DNA from: Rhodospirillales bacterium
GTDB lineage: Bacteria; Pseudomonadota; Alphaproteobacteria; Rhodospirillales; Thalassospiraceae
NCBI GenBank assembly: GCA_019634165.1
Contig: JAHQVT010000006.1
Location: 434,001 to 498,000 of the forward strand
Length of the DNA stretch: 64,000 nucleotides
Reading direction: 5' to 3'
Made by a program: the position numbers and the translations under genes. Under the pieces are notes generated by a model. The model ran no database searches, was not told where the DNA came from, and saw nothing but the letters and a program-made list of their open reading frames with translations. Below, one piece after another: positions 16,009 through 24,802 of this stretch (position 1 is its first letter; every line of letters starts with the position of its first letter).

Positions 16009-17493
16009 ATGGAAATTATTTACGTTTCAACGGATGGGTTGGATCACTGGATAGATACAAAGTACAGGTCAACCACGACATTGGACAAAGCAATCGCGCA
16101 AAGCCGACCGGGGCACATCATCCGCATGATCGCGGGGGAATATAGCTTTGAACATCCTTTGCGTTTTCCGGTCGCAGGTGACCCGGAAAGCCCGATTGTC
16201 TTGCGTGGTGAGACAGGGGTCATCATCAACGCCCAAAAGCAGCCTGATGCAACAGTGTCGGCAAGTAATCCCGGGCGGGACGGCTTTGCAGTTTTTCAAT
16301 TGATTGATGTTGCCAATATTCGGATCGAACATTTAAGCATCAATCGTGCATGGCCCAGTGCCGTTTATATTGAGAACAGCCACAATTTAGACTTCAAAGG
16401 GCTGCGCATTACAGAGGGCACATATGCCTTCTATGCGCATGGTTTACGGAGTGAAAGGATTTCGATCTCTGAATGTCACTGGGTTCAAGAACCTACGATG
16501 TGGCGAAAAATCCGTTGGGATGAAATCCATGACGGTAAGGATCAGGACGGCAACGTCATCAAGGTAAAATACCGCTATCTCAATGGCGCATTCTTTGGGA
16601 CGGACGATATTGCCGGTGACGTGGAAATCACACGTAACGATATCCGGGATTGCTACAATGGTGTCCGTATGGATGTCTCAAAAGACAATCTTGATGCACC
16701 GATCGGAACATTTAATCGTGATGTGCGGATATTTGATAATCATTTCAGTTATATCCGCGACAACCCAATTGAGCCCGAAGCAACTGCTGTTGGATGGTGG
16801 ATTGGTCGCAATCGGTTTTACAATTGCCACAAGCTTTTCTCACAGGATGGGGTGCGTGGTGGGTTTTGGTATTATTTTTCAAACATCTGCTGGTTCAATA
16901 GCCGACCGGGTCCCGATGGCGACATATATAATGGTGGTGCTGTGTTTAAGTTGGGGAAGGGCGGTCATATTTCGCAACCCGATTATGTATCAGTTTGCAT
17001 GCATAACAGTTTTTTCCTGCGTCAGAAGTATATCAAGAAAGGCACAACTCGTGGGTTGGTTCATGCGCGCAATGCTATTGAACATGCCGATCCCGCAATC
17101 TTACCAGAAAACTTAATGCCACTGGATCAGACTTTCTTTGGTGAAGAGGGCGATTTGCACTTATCTGCAACACCACCTTTGCCCGTGAGATTTGCTGGCG
17201 ATCTTGCCAATCACGATACATATCCAATGGTTTTTGATCGATATGATGACGTTCTAAGTGATCCACGCTTGGCTGACGGACCGTTATTTGTTGACGGTTT
17301 TGCAGGCCGTTTTGACTTGCGAATGGAATTTCAAAACCATTACGAGGATGACTTGAATATCCCGATGCCAGATGGTTGTCTTTGGTCAATGCCTGGCTGT
17401 CACTGGCCTGGCGCCATCACGGATGGACAGGTTGTTGATGGCCCGGATTACGTTCCTGTTGACCTTGACTATGTTCGATCTTTACCGATTTGA
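16009..17493 (+). CDS. Right-handed parallel beta-helix repeat protein
   Basis: 494 residues with the repetitive I/V-x-N/D pattern of a parallel beta-helix (for example NIRIEHLSIN, NLDFKGLRIT, DVEITRNDIRDCYNGVRM, DVRIFDNHFSYI). This fold is used by pectate lyases, polysaccharide lyases and surface binding proteins. The N-terminus begins IYVSTDG without a signal peptide, so an ordinary Sec-secreted enzyme is not supported. I see no obvious catalytic triad that fixes an activity. It has no clear operon partner: divergent from the orphan DUF4198 gene and 120 bases before the MerR gene. The ATG at 16009 follows CCAGGTAG. Confidence 0.8.
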   Translation: MEIIYVSTDGLDHWIDTKYRSTTTLDKAIAQSRPGHIIRMIAGEYSFEHPLRFPVAGDPESPIVLRGETGVIINAQKQPDATVSASNPGRDGFAVFQLIDVANIRIEHLSINRAWPSAVYIENSHNLDFKGLRITEGTYAFYAHGLRSERISISECHWVQEPTMWRKIRWDEIHDGKDQDGNVIKVKYRYLNGAFFGTDDIAGDVEITRNDIRDCYNGVRMDVSKDNLDAPIGTFNRDVRIFDNHFSYIRDNPIEPEATAVGWWIGRNRFYNCHKLFSQDGVRGGFWYYFSNICWFNSRPGPDGDIYNGGAVFKLGKGGHISQPDYVSVCMHNSFFLRQKYIKKGTTRGLVHARNAIEHADPAILPENLMPLDQTFFGEEGDLHLSATPPLPVRFAGDLANHDTYPMVFDRYDDVLSDPRLADGPLFVDGFAGRFDLRMEFQNHYEDDLNIPMPDGCLWSMPGCHWPGAITDGQVVDGPDYVPVDLDYVRSLPI

Positions 17494-17533
17494 GGCGACG
17501 TCCTCGTAATATGATGAATTGTATGTTTTAAGG

Positions 17534-17548
17534 TGACGTAAGCGTAAA
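17534..17548. promoter_or_regulatory. Possible MerR-family operator
   Basis: TGACG-N4-CGTAA imperfect palindrome (TGACGTAAGCGTAAA) about 65 bases upstream of the MerR gene start. It resembles the ACGT-containing sites described for LiuR-type MerR regulators, suggesting autoregulation. Based on pattern memory only. Confidence 0.35.
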
Positions 17549-17613
17549 TATGTTGACTGAAATGTCGGAATGTTGCGATGTTGTCCCATTGCAGTCATAA
17601 AATAAGAAAAACC

Positions 17614-18051
17614 ATGAACGACAAGCTTTACAGTATCACCGAGTTGGCCGAAGAGTTCGATATCACGCCGCGTGCAATCCGGTTCTATGAAACCAAAAAT
17701 CTTCTGGCACCCCAGCGTGCCGGTGCCACACGTGTCTATAATTATCGTGATCGCGCACGTTTGATGCTGGTTCTTCGTGGAAAGCGGCTTGGCTTTTCTC
17801 TTGAAGACATTAAGGAATATATCGATCTTTATGATGCCGACCGCACCCGGACCGAGCAATTGGCGCACCTGATGCTGGTTGGTCGCCGCAGGATCGAAGA
17901 ACTTGAGCAGCAGCTTGAAGATGTTCAAACGACTTTAGGCGAACTGCGAAAAATTGAGGATGAAGCCGTTGTTAGCCTACGTGAAAACGGCATCGACCCA
18001 GAAAAGGCTGTTGCCGATATTCGGGCGAAATTACTAGCAGATGGCACCTGA
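17614..18051 (+). CDS. MerR family transcriptional regulator
   Basis: 145 residues. N-terminal winged helix-turn-helix (YSITELAEEFDITPRAIRFYETKNLL, shown here as two parts: YSITELAEEFDI and TPRAIRFYETKNLL), a second block RVYNYRDRARLMLVLRGKRLGFSLEDIKEYIDLY, interrupted by nothing, and a C-terminal coiled coil (about residues 85-125) for dimerisation. No cysteine effector cluster is present, so it is not a metal- or redox-sensing MerR of the classical type. The branched-chain/fatty-acid-degradation regulators of the LiuR group have a similar form, but no such genes are adjacent. The ATG at 17614 is preferred over 17578 because the domain starts right after it. Confidence 0.88.
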   Translation: MNDKLYSITELAEEFDITPRAIRFYETKNLLAPQRAGATRVYNYRDRARLMLVLRGKRLGFSLEDIKEYIDLYDADRTRTEQLAHLMLVGRRRIEELEQQLEDVQTTLGELRKIEDEAVVSLRENGIDPEKAVADIRAKLLADGT

Positions 18052-18077
18052 TTTATCAGGTATCAAAGCCCTACAGG

Positions 18078-18106
18078 AAAACGCCCAGCATTTGCTGGGC
18101 GTTTCT
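18078..18106. terminator. Terminator between MerR gene and pat-like gene
   Basis: Eleven-base stem AAACGCCCAGC (18079-18089) / GCTGGGCGTTT (18094-18104) with ATTT loop, placed between convergent genes; T/A-rich flanks on both sides allow action in either direction. Confidence 0.85.
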
Positions 18107-18132
18107 GTATCTTGATGAAAGAATCTGTTCAA

Positions 18133-20823
18133 TCAATGCGGTTCACGTTGAAGGGGTAAGGTCACTTCAAATACGTCTTCGTCGGGAATGAATTTGCGAC
18201 TAAAGCCAAGCTTTTCGCAAAGTGTGAGCATCCGGCGATTGCTTGGAAGGACCTGACCGATGAAGGTTTCCGTACCTTTCTGGCGACAATATTCGATCAT
18301 TTGTTCCATCAGAACACGCCCAAGGCCGCGTCCTTTGATGTCAGATCGCACCATCACAGCATATTCTGCGTGTTCGTTGTTTGGATCAATAACGACTTGT
18401 ACCATGCCGTGAATTTGCCCTTCTTCTGGGCCGCTGGGCACGATTGCCAAAAAGGCCATGTCGCGGTCATAGTCAAGCTGTGTCTGGCGTGCCATTTCTG
18501 AATGTGGCAGTTCACGTACAGAGCCAAAGAACCGGAAATGAATGTCTTCCGGGGTAAGCTTAGACATGAATTGGTAATGGCCAGGTTCGTCTTCCGGTTT
18601 GATTGGACGCAACAAATAGTGTGTCCCGTCATCCATCACCAATTCCTTCTTCAGGTGCCTTGGATAAGGATGAATGGCAAGGCGTTTGTCATCGCTTACG
18701 ACCTTTGGGGTAACCTTGATGCGGGCATCAAGTGCAATCACACCACTCTGGTCGGCCAGAAGCGGGTTCATATCAAGTTCGACCACTTCGCCAAGGTGTA
18801 CGACAAGTTGAGACAGGCGCACCAGTGTCATGAACAGGTCTTCAAGATTGACGGCCGGCACATCGCGGTAGCCCTTTAACAGCTTGTAGATCCGAGTACC
18901 TTCGACCAATTCACGTGCAAGTTTCATGTTAAGTGGGGGTAGGGCCATGGCGCGATCGCGAACGACTTCGACTTCAACGCCGCCGTGACCAAATAAGATG
19001 ACCGGACCAAAGATGGGGTCGGTTGTCATCCCGACAATCAGTTCGCGGGCGCCGGCACGTTTCACCATTTCCTGAATGGTGAAACCGCGGATACGCGCTT
19101 CGGGAAATTTCTGTTCAATCGTGCGCAGCATCTTTGACGCCGCGGTCCGGACTTCATCGCTACTTTCCAGGTTAAGTACAACGCCGCCGACATCAGATTT
19201 ATGGCTGATATCATCTGAAAGGATTTTAAGTGCAACCGGATATCCCATGTCGTCAGCCGTACTGACGGCTTCATCAACACTGCCTGTCGCGACGGTTTTT
19301 ACGGTGTTAATGCCATAGCATTCCAGAACCGCCTTGGCTTCGGGTTCTGTCAGCATGTTACGGCCTGCATGAATTGCCGCATGGATGATGCTTCGCGCCT
19401 TGTCCGTATGCGGCGTGTAATCATGTGGGACCGATGGCGGCGTTTCCATCAGAAGTTCTTGCAGTTTGCGGAAATTGACCATGTGCTGAAACGCTGCAAC
19501 GGCATTTTCCGGTGTGCGGTAGGTTGGAATACCCGCAGCATAAAACATGTTTCTGGCTTCGGCTACGGTGGCTTCGCCAACCCAGTTGGTCAAAATATTC
19601 TTTTTGCTGTCTTTGATTTTATTGATCACGCCTTGTGCGACTTCGACCGGATTGGTGATTGCTGTCGGGGCATGCATGACAAGCAAACTGTCGATATTCG
19701 GATCAGCCAGAACTTTTTCGATGGCGACCGCGTAGCGTTCACCTGGTGCGTCGCCAATAATATCGACCGGATTTGCATGCGACCAAGTTGGTGGCAGCAC
19801 CTCATTCAGCGAAGAAATTGTCGAATCTTCGAGATGGGCAAGATGACCTTGCCGTTCAATTAAGGCGTCGACGGCCAAAACACCAATCCCGCCACCATTG
19901 GTGACAATGCCAAGCTTGTCGCCACGGAAGGGACGCATACGTGAAAGTGTCTCGGCTGCGGAAAACATCTCACTGACTGTGTAAACACGTAATACGCCCG
20001 CGCGCTTAATCGCTGCGTCAAAAACATCATCAGCACCGGCAAGTGCGCCAGTATGCGATGCGGCGGCTGCCGCACCTTCGGCAAAGCGCCCGGACTTAAT
20101 GCATAGAATTGGCTTGTTACGCGATGCCGCACGCGCAGCAGAGATGAAGCTGCGCCGTTCATGGATAGATTCGATATAAAGCATGATCGCGCGGGTGTTG
20201 GGATCAGACCCCAAATAGTCAATAACATCGCCAAAGTCGACGTCATCGCATTCGCCAAGTGATATGAAATGTGAAAAACCGATGCCGCGCGCTGAGGCCC
20301 AGTCGATAACAGCCGTACAAAGCGCACCAGACTGTGAAACAAACGCGATCTTGCCATTGCCAATGCTTTGATGACTGAAACTGGCATTTAACCCAATGCC
20401 GGGCACCATCAGGCCGAGGCAATTGGGGCCGAGAAGGCGCATTTTTTTACGTTTGGCAATTTCAAGCATAGCTTGCTTGATCGTACGTTTGTCGTCGTAG
20501 TTTTCGGCGCTAAGGCCTGCTGTAAGGACAATTGCCGCAAGACATCCTTTTTCCACCAAGCATTCCATCACGGGGATTACGGCCTTGGGGGGAACGCAGA
20601 TGACGGCAAGTTCTGGTACCACAGGCAAGCTGTTGACGTCTGGATAGGCCAGAACGCCGCCAATGGACTGGCTGCGAGGATTGACCGGCATGATCGGTCC
20701 GTCAAATCCACCAGCTAGAAGGTTCTTCATCAGAACATGTCCAACCGACTGCGGACGATTGGACGCGCCGATTACAGCGACCGATTTCGGTTTAAACAGG
20801 TGGTCGAGGTTAATTGTACTCAT
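18133..20823 (-). CDS. Pat-like protein: ADP-forming acyl-CoA synthetase domains plus GNAT acetyltransferase
   Basis: 896 residues. The order is CoA-binding domain (VAVIGASNRPQSVG, residues ~10-110), succinyl-CoA-ligase-like domain with the phospho-His region SHTGALAG (about residue 256), ATP-grasp domain (LTEPEAKAVLECYGI onward, about 500-710), and a C-terminal GNAT domain (~730-890) with the acetyl-CoA loop RSDIKGRGLGRVLM. This matches the Pat/YfiQ (Pka) class of protein lysine acetyltransferases, which acetylate acetyl-CoA synthetase and other enzymes; the synthetase part is usually regulatory. True ADP-forming ligase activity is not excluded because the histidine is present. Single gene, convergent with the MerR regulator. 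Confidence 0.92.
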   Translation of the reverse strand: MSTINLDHLFKPKSVAVIGASNRPQSVGHVLMKNLLAGGFDGPIMPVNPRSQSIGGVLAYPDVNSLPVVPELAVICVPPKAVIPVMECLVEKGCLAAIVLTAGLSAENYDDKRTIKQAMLEIAKRKKMRLLGPNCLGLMVPGIGLNASFSHQSIGNGKIAFVSQSGALCTAVIDWASARGIGFSHFISLGECDDVDFGDVIDYLGSDPNTRAIMLYIESIHERRSFISAARAASRNKPILCIKSGRFAEGAAAAASHTGALAGADDVFDAAIKRAGVLRVYTVSEMFSAAETLSRMRPFRGDKLGIVTNGGGIGVLAVDALIERQGHLAHLEDSTISSLNEVLPPTWSHANPVDIIGDAPGERYAVAIEKVLADPNIDSLLVMHAPTAITNPVEVAQGVINKIKDSKKNILTNWVGEATVAEARNMFYAAGIPTYRTPENAVAAFQHMVNFRKLQELLMETPPSVPHDYTPHTDKARSIIHAAIHAGRNMLTEPEAKAVLECYGINTVKTVATGSVDEAVSTADDMGYPVALKILSDDISHKSDVGGVVLNLESSDEVRTAASKMLRTIEQKFPEARIRGFTIQEMVKRAGARELIVGMTTDPIFGPVILFGHGGVEVEVVRDRAMALPPLNMKLARELVEGTRIYKLLKGYRDVPAVNLEDLFMTLVRLSQLVVHLGEVVELDMNPLLADQSGVIALDARIKVTPKVVSDDKRLAIHPYPRHLKKELVMDDGTHYLLRPIKPEDEPGHYQFMSKLTPEDIHFRFFGSVRELPHSEMARQTQLDYDRDMAFLAIVPSGPEEGQIHGMVQVVIDPNNEHAEYAVMVRSDIKGRGLGRVLMEQMIEYCRQKGTETFIGQVLPSNRRMLTLCEKLGFSRKFIPDEDVFEVTLPLQREPH

Positions 20824-21080
20824 CGCCGTATTCCCGCGTTGTCCTGTGGGCGGCAGGGGTATCTGCCGCGTAATGACCAGACAGTCTGAGTGCTGCGGAC
20901 GGGCCGAATTTGCAGCATGTCAAATGTAAGGCTGCGCGATTTTAAGTCAGACGAAAGTATATTGATTTGCTTTGCATCAATAAAGCACTGAGATGACGAA
21001 GCTTTTGTGGCGGTGTTTATCGCTGTGGTGCGGACCGCGTTTCTTCATTGTCAAAGCGGTTAGGTGTTAATGCCGGGGGC
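20824..21080. other. Upstream region of the pat-like gene
   Basis: 257 bases between the pat-like start and the 3' end of the next minus-strand gene. It should contain the pat promoter. A short AT-rich stretch occurs around 20955-20985. No terminator, RNA or small gene was recognised. Confidence 0.4.
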
Positions 21081-21413
21081 CTAGTGTAGGTGCGTTTGGT
21101 GGCCTTCGTCATCAAAACGTTCGGACTCTTCGATCCATTCTTCAACTTCTGCTGCGGTTGAAATTGCCAGCGCGATTTCAAGGTCGTTTTGCACATGGGC
21201 AAGGCTATCAAACATCGGGCACCAACCGAATGCCTGAATGCGTTGATCGGTCGTTGATGAAATGGTGAAAAGTTCACCGTCAATCGGATGAGCCATGCCG
21301 TGGATAATGTCGTTCGCACCAACGATCAGCCATCCTGTTGTCGATCCGGACTGCGTACCGAGTTTTACTTCACGCAGTTCAATTTTGACGGTCTTCATCG
21401 TGGGCTGATCCAT
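21081..21413 (-). CDS. Hypothetical protein
   Basis: About 110 residues, soluble, acidic C-terminus ending in a His-containing tail (DDEGHQTHLH). I do not recognise a family. The core reads as alternating beta strands (TVKIELREVKLGT, GWLIVGAN, GELFTISSTT) followed by a helix (ALAISTAAEVEEWIEESERF). The frame is open to 21449, but that start lies inside the tRNA-Asn terminator hairpin, so the ATG at 21413 or 21398 is more likely. No strong Shine-Dalgarno is seen, and there is little room for a promoter unless it overlaps the tRNA gene. Confidence 0.65.
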   Translation of the reverse strand: MDQPTMKTVKIELREVKLGTQSGSTTGWLIVGANDIIHGMAHPIDGELFTISSTTDQRIQAFGWCPMFDSLAHVQNDLEIALAISTAAEVEEWIEESERFDDEGHQTHLH

Positions 21414-21430
21414 CTTGTGATGTGCTGAAA

Positions 21431-21468
21431 GAAAAAAGGGACCGAACATAATGTTCGGCCCCTTTTAA
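21431..21468 (-). terminator. Terminator of the first tRNA-Asn gene
   Basis: On the minus strand, AAAAGGGG-C-CGAACAT / ATGTTCGG-T-CCCTTTT forms a stem of about 15 base pairs (plus-strand 21434-21466) followed by a TTTTTTC run, directly downstream of tRNA-Asn. Confidence 0.88.
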
Positions 21469-21469
21469 T

Positions 21470-21545
21470 TGGCTCCGGCAGCAGGACTCGAACCTGCGAC
21501 CCAATGATTAACAGTCATTTGCTCTACCAACTGAGCTATGCCGGA
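21470..21545 (-). tRNA. tRNA-Asn (GTT), copy 1
   Basis: 76 bases with encoded CCA. Acceptor arms TCCGGCA / TGCCGGA, D-arm TAGCTCAGTTGGTAGAGCA, anticodon loop CTGTTAA with GTT, T-arm GGTTCGAGTCC. The mature sequence appears identical to the second copy at 21947-22022. It has its own promoter (21581-21609) and terminator. Confidence 0.97.
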
Positions 21546-21580
21546 TCAGGTGTTGCGCTCCGTCTGAAGCGCGTGGCAGG

Positions 21581-21609
21581 TGTATAATCAAACAGCTTAA
21601 GGGCCGCAA
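21581..21609 (-). promoter_or_regulatory. Sigma-70-type promoter of tRNA-Asn copy 1
   Basis: On the minus strand, -35 TTGCGG (21609-21604), 17-base spacer, -10 TATACA (21586-21581). Transcription would begin about 29 bases before the tRNA. The same TATACA -10 element is used by the tRNA-Cys promoter. Confidence 0.65.
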
Positions 21610-21914
21610 GACCTTTTTTGCGAAAACAGGACCAAAATGGCGTCTTTTTATAGATGCGAAGGTTCGTTGCACCTTTGAGTTAATCCTGCTGTGGAGTTGT
21701 TTGGTTGATAGGTTGAGAAGTGCCGCAAATGACCGTGTTATTATGTCGTTAGACTGCATCGCGTGAACTGACGGTGCCGATGTGATCCTTGCAAAAGGGG
21801 ATAAAGCCCAACCACCTCTGGAAAGCTAACCCGTCTGCAGTTGGCTCATCTTCGCTGATGCGTGTTTTTGAGATTGTTGTTGCTGTCAGTTGAAATGAGC
21901 TTGGATCTAAAAGC
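21610..21914. other. Spacer between the two tRNA-Asn loci
   Basis: About 300 bases without a convincing gene, RNA or repeat. Short open frames here lack ribosome sites and family resemblance. Confidence 0.5.
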
Positions 21915-21947
21915 AAAAACCCCTGGAACAGAGTTCCAGGGGTTTTT
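21915..21947 (-). terminator. Terminator of the tRNA-Cys/tRNA-Asn unit
   Basis: Fifteen-base perfect stem AAAAACCCCTGGAAC (21915-21929) / GTTCCAGGGGTTTTT (21933-21947) with a three-base loop. The far arm touches the last base of the encoded CCA of tRNA-Asn copy 2. Confidence 0.92.
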
Positions 21948-22022
21948 GGCTCCGGCAGCAGGACTCGAACCTGCGACCCAATGATTAACAGTCATTTGCT
22001 CTACCAACTGAGCTATGCCGGA
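21947..22022 (-). tRNA. tRNA-Asn (GTT), copy 2
   Basis: Same 76-base sequence as copy 1, including encoded CCA and anticodon GTT. It follows tRNA-Cys by four bases and is probably cut from a common precursor with it. Confidence 0.97.
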
Positions 22023-22026
22023 TCAG

Positions 22027-22100
22027 TGGAGGCGCGAGCCGGAATCGAACCGGCGTGCAAGGATTTGCAGTCCTCTGCGTAACCACTCCGCCATCGCGCC
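22027..22100 (-). tRNA. tRNA-Cys (GCA)
   Basis: 74 bases with encoded CCA. Acceptor arms GGCGCGA / TCGCGCC, anticodon loop CTGCAAA with GCA, T-arm GGTTCGATTCC. First gene of a two-tRNA unit. Confidence 0.97.
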
Positions 22101-22118
22101 TTCGCGTTGGCTGGCCGG

Positions 22119-22148
22119 TGTATAGCCCCAACGAACGCGACCCGTCAA
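22119..22148 (-). promoter_or_regulatory. Sigma-70-type promoter of the tRNA-Cys/tRNA-Asn unit
   Basis: On the minus strand, -35 TTGACG (22148-22143), 18-base spacer, -10 TATACA (22124-22119), about 19 bases before the tRNA-Cys 5' end. Confidence 0.65.
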
Positions 22149-22202
22149 GCACCCAATTTTACATTTTTTGAACAAGCTATGGCTTCACCCTGCAAAAGCG
22201 TA

Positions 22203-22235
22203 CAAACCGCCCGGCAATTGGTCCGGGCGGTTTGT
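22203..22235 (-). terminator. Terminator after the chemoreceptor gene
   Basis: Stem AAACCGCCCGG (22204-22214) / CCGGGCGGTTT (22223-22233) downstream of the minus-strand chemoreceptor stop. The T run after it on the minus strand is interrupted. Confidence 0.7.
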
Positions 22236-22256
22236 TTTAATAAGCAGGCGATATTG

Positions 22257-24293
22257 CTATTTTGCGTCTTGTTTACCAAAACGCTTGTCAATCCAAGGGG
22301 CAAGCGTGGTCTCTCGATCCTTGCTAGGGGCAAAATCGATATTGGCAACCAGTTCATCAATATGTTCGAGCTTAAAGGGCAGGGTGACATTTGGGCCTTT
22401 GATGTGAATGTCACCTGTTGTGCCCGCTGGGATGGCTTCCTCAAGGGTTACCTTCGTGCCCCCTTTGGATAGATCGATGGTCCGGCCCTTAACGCTTTTA
22501 CCTCCGGCATTAACCGTGACATCAAGTTCAACATCATGGCGAACATCGACACGTCGGTTTACCTCTGGTGTTGCGGTACGAACGATTCGGACCAGACTTG
22601 CCTTCAATTCAGCGACGCTGTTATCAACATCCGCCGCAATCTGGTTCATTGCTGCGGCCCGTTTAAGGTTCTCTTCCGCCTCGCTCGCGACATCTGCGAT
22701 CTTCTCGGTCACTTCGCTCGATGCTTCGGCCGTTTGAACGACATTGCGTGCGATTTCCTGTGTCGCGTCATCTTGTTGGCGCACATTAATCGCAACGTTA
22801 GAGGCAACTTCATCGACTTTGCGGATGCTGGCGCTCATTTGTTGGACAGTACCAACAACCGATCCGGTCACATTCTGAATTTCACCAAGCTGACGGGTGA
22901 TTTCTTCGGTCGATTTTGCAGTCTGATTGGCAAGGTTTTTAACTTCTTGCGCCACAACAGCAAAGCCCTTACCAGCGTCACCAGCACGAGCAGCTTCAAT
23001 CGTCGCGTTAAGGGCCAAAAGGTTGGTCTGGGCAGCAATGTCACTGATCAGTTCAGCAACTTCGCCAATTCGATCAACGCTGTCCTTAAGCGAGCTGACT
23101 GTTTTCTCTGCATTCATACCGGCCTCGTTAGCCTCGGCGGTGATGGCAGTGGCTTCTTCGATCTGACGGCTGATTTCACGGATTGATGCAGCCAATTCTT
23201 CCGACGCACCAGAAACAGTTTCGGCATTTGCCAATGCTTCATGTGCAGCGGCGGCAACACTTTCGGAGTTGCCAGACACGCGTTCTGACGATCCGGCCAT
23301 TTGGCTTGCAGCACCATTAAGACGTTGGGTCTGTTCTACGATGGTTTGAACAACGGTGTGCAATTCCTCTTCAACCGTTTCAGCAAGGTGACGCAATGCG
23401 CCAACGCGTTGCTCAAAGGCCTTGTTTTCGTTTTCTTCGCGTTCAAGTTTCGCATAGCATAATTTGGCATGAAGTGATCGAATTTGCTGAGTGATCGGGT
23501 GGAAGTCGGGGATCACCGGCATGCTGATATGATAGGAAGTATCCGTTCGCGCGATCGCCTCGAAATGTTCCTGCATGTCCGTAAGCGGCTTCGTAAATCG
23601 TCGGCTAAGCCAGATGGTATAGGCAATTGCAGCCGCAATGCCGATGAGAGTTACAGTAGAGTCGATGACAACGGCTGTATAAAAACGTTCTAGTCCGATT
23701 CCGGCTTCGGTCGCAATCAGGTATTCCTCATACAAGGCGACGACACTGACGGTTATCATCAGAACGATGAGCGTTGAAAATGCCATCACCAGGCTACCAG
23801 GAATGCTTCCGAAGAATCGTTTGATCCGGCTGAGACGGTCTGTTTTAACGATCGCTCCTTGATCCAAGCCGATATTATTGGCTTTGCCATTGCGGAGATC
23901 TTTATAAACACTGTCTGCGCGATGTACTTCGCGATCGGTTGGCTTGGTGCGAATGGAGATATAGCCCGTTACCTCGTCACCTTCGATCAGCGGGGTGACA
24001 TTGGCGCGAACCCAATAATGGTCACCGTTTTTAGATCGGTTTTTAACAAGCCCTTGCCATGGTTTGCCATCTTTGATGGTCTCCCAAAGGTTGGCAAATG
24101 CCTCTTTGGGCATGTCGCTATGGCGAACAAGGTTATGCGGAGAGTCAACAAGTTCTTCTTCAGTGAAGCCACTGATGTCGACAAATGACTTATTAACAAA
24201 CTTAATACGCCCGCCTGTGTCGGTACCGGAAACCAGAATGTCTCCGTCATTCATCAACACTTCGCGGTTCGTTACCGGACCGTTGTCACGCAT
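22257..24293 (-). CDS. Aer-like PAS chemoreceptor with C-terminal PilZ domain
   Basis: 678 residues. An N-terminal PAS domain (~15-125) has the Aer pattern: [47 protein letters not shown]. It is followed by two membrane helices (~165-190 and ~205-230), a HAMP-like linker, and a methyl-accepting signalling hairpin with the tip motif [19 protein letters not shown]. The C-terminus (~585-665) is a PilZ domain with RVDVR (RxxxR) and DLSKGG (DxSxxG), the two c-di-GMP-binding motifs. The likely role is energy or oxygen taxis with c-di-GMP input. There is no large periplasmic sensing domain, as in Aer. AAGGG precedes the ATG. Confidence 0.93.
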   Translation of the reverse strand: MRDNGPVTNREVLMNDGDILVSGTDTGGRIKFVNKSFVDISGFTEEELVDSPHNLVRHSDMPKEAFANLWETIKDGKPWQGLVKNRSKNGDHYWVRANVTPLIEGDEVTGYISIRTKPTDREVHRADSVYKDLRNGKANNIGLDQGAIVKTDRLSRIKRFFGSIPGSLVMAFSTLIVLMITVSVVALYEEYLIATEAGIGLERFYTAVVIDSTVTLIGIAAAIAYTIWLSRRFTKPLTDMQEHFEAIARTDTSYHISMPVIPDFHPITQQIRSLHAKLCYAKLEREENENKAFEQRVGALRHLAETVEEELHTVVQTIVEQTQRLNGAASQMAGSSERVSGNSESVAAAAHEALANAETVSGASEELAASIREISRQIEEATAITAEANEAGMNAEKTVSSLKDSVDRIGEVAELISDIAAQTNLLALNATIEAARAGDAGKGFAVVAQEVKNLANQTAKSTEEITRQLGEIQNVTGSVVGTVQQMSASIRKVDEVASNVAINVRQQDDATQEIARNVVQTAEASSEVTEKIADVASEAEENLKRAAAMNQIAADVDNSVAELKASLVRIVRTATPEVNRRVDVRHDVELDVTVNAGGKSVKGRTIDLSKGGTKVTLEEAIPAGTTGDIHIKGPNVTLPFKLEHIDELVANIDFAPSKDRETTLAPWIDKRFGKQDAK

Positions 24294-24802
24294 TGTCTTA
24301 GAGCCCTTTAAATCTTTAGATACCCATACCGCAGCTATGCCCTGTCCTGATTTTTGCTGCTTGCAAAGTCGCCATCACAGAGTGTTGTGCGATCGTCGGA
24401 CAGTTGTACCGCTACCCCATATTATTAGTGTGCAACTTGGTTGCAGAATCGCATGTTGTTACATCTCAGAGTTATTACAAGACTGACCTTGTTCTATTTT
24501 TTTTGCCTTTTAGGCTGCTCAACTAAGGGCAAGCTTGAGCTGACGCTCTGTATGCAGTTGCGTCTTTTCTGTTCGTCTTTACCCATCGCGCGGCGTTAAA
24601 ACACTGGTGTCCTGTATGCCGATTGTGCGCATTTGGGCGAAATATCGTCTGTTTTCGAATAGAATTGCCGCTATGCTGTTGATCCGATGTTGTCAGTTGC
24701 TTATGTGCTGACTATAAACAGGGCAATCGCTACGGACGGCTTTGGGGACAATGAAGTTGGCTGTGGCCCTATTTCTCGCGAGAATTTTCAGGTCAGATAA
24801 TC
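24294..24802. other. Long divergent intergenic region
   Basis: 509 bases between the chemoreceptor and the methyltransferase, expected to hold both promoters. I see a T8 tract near 24498-24505 and the palindrome TTCTCGCGAGAA at 24773-24784. No gene or known RNA was recognised. Confidence 0.45.
24773..24784. promoter_or_regulatory. Perfect 12-base palindrome before the methyltransferase gene
   Basis: TTCTCGCGAGAA, ending 18 bases before the ATG at 24803 and just upstream of its ribosome site AGGTCAG. The position suits an operator or a small RNA hairpin affecting translation; function inferred. Confidence 0.35.

Noticed and set aside
21431-21468. Start of the hypothetical protein at 21449
   Set aside because: This would place the start codon inside the tRNA terminator hairpin.
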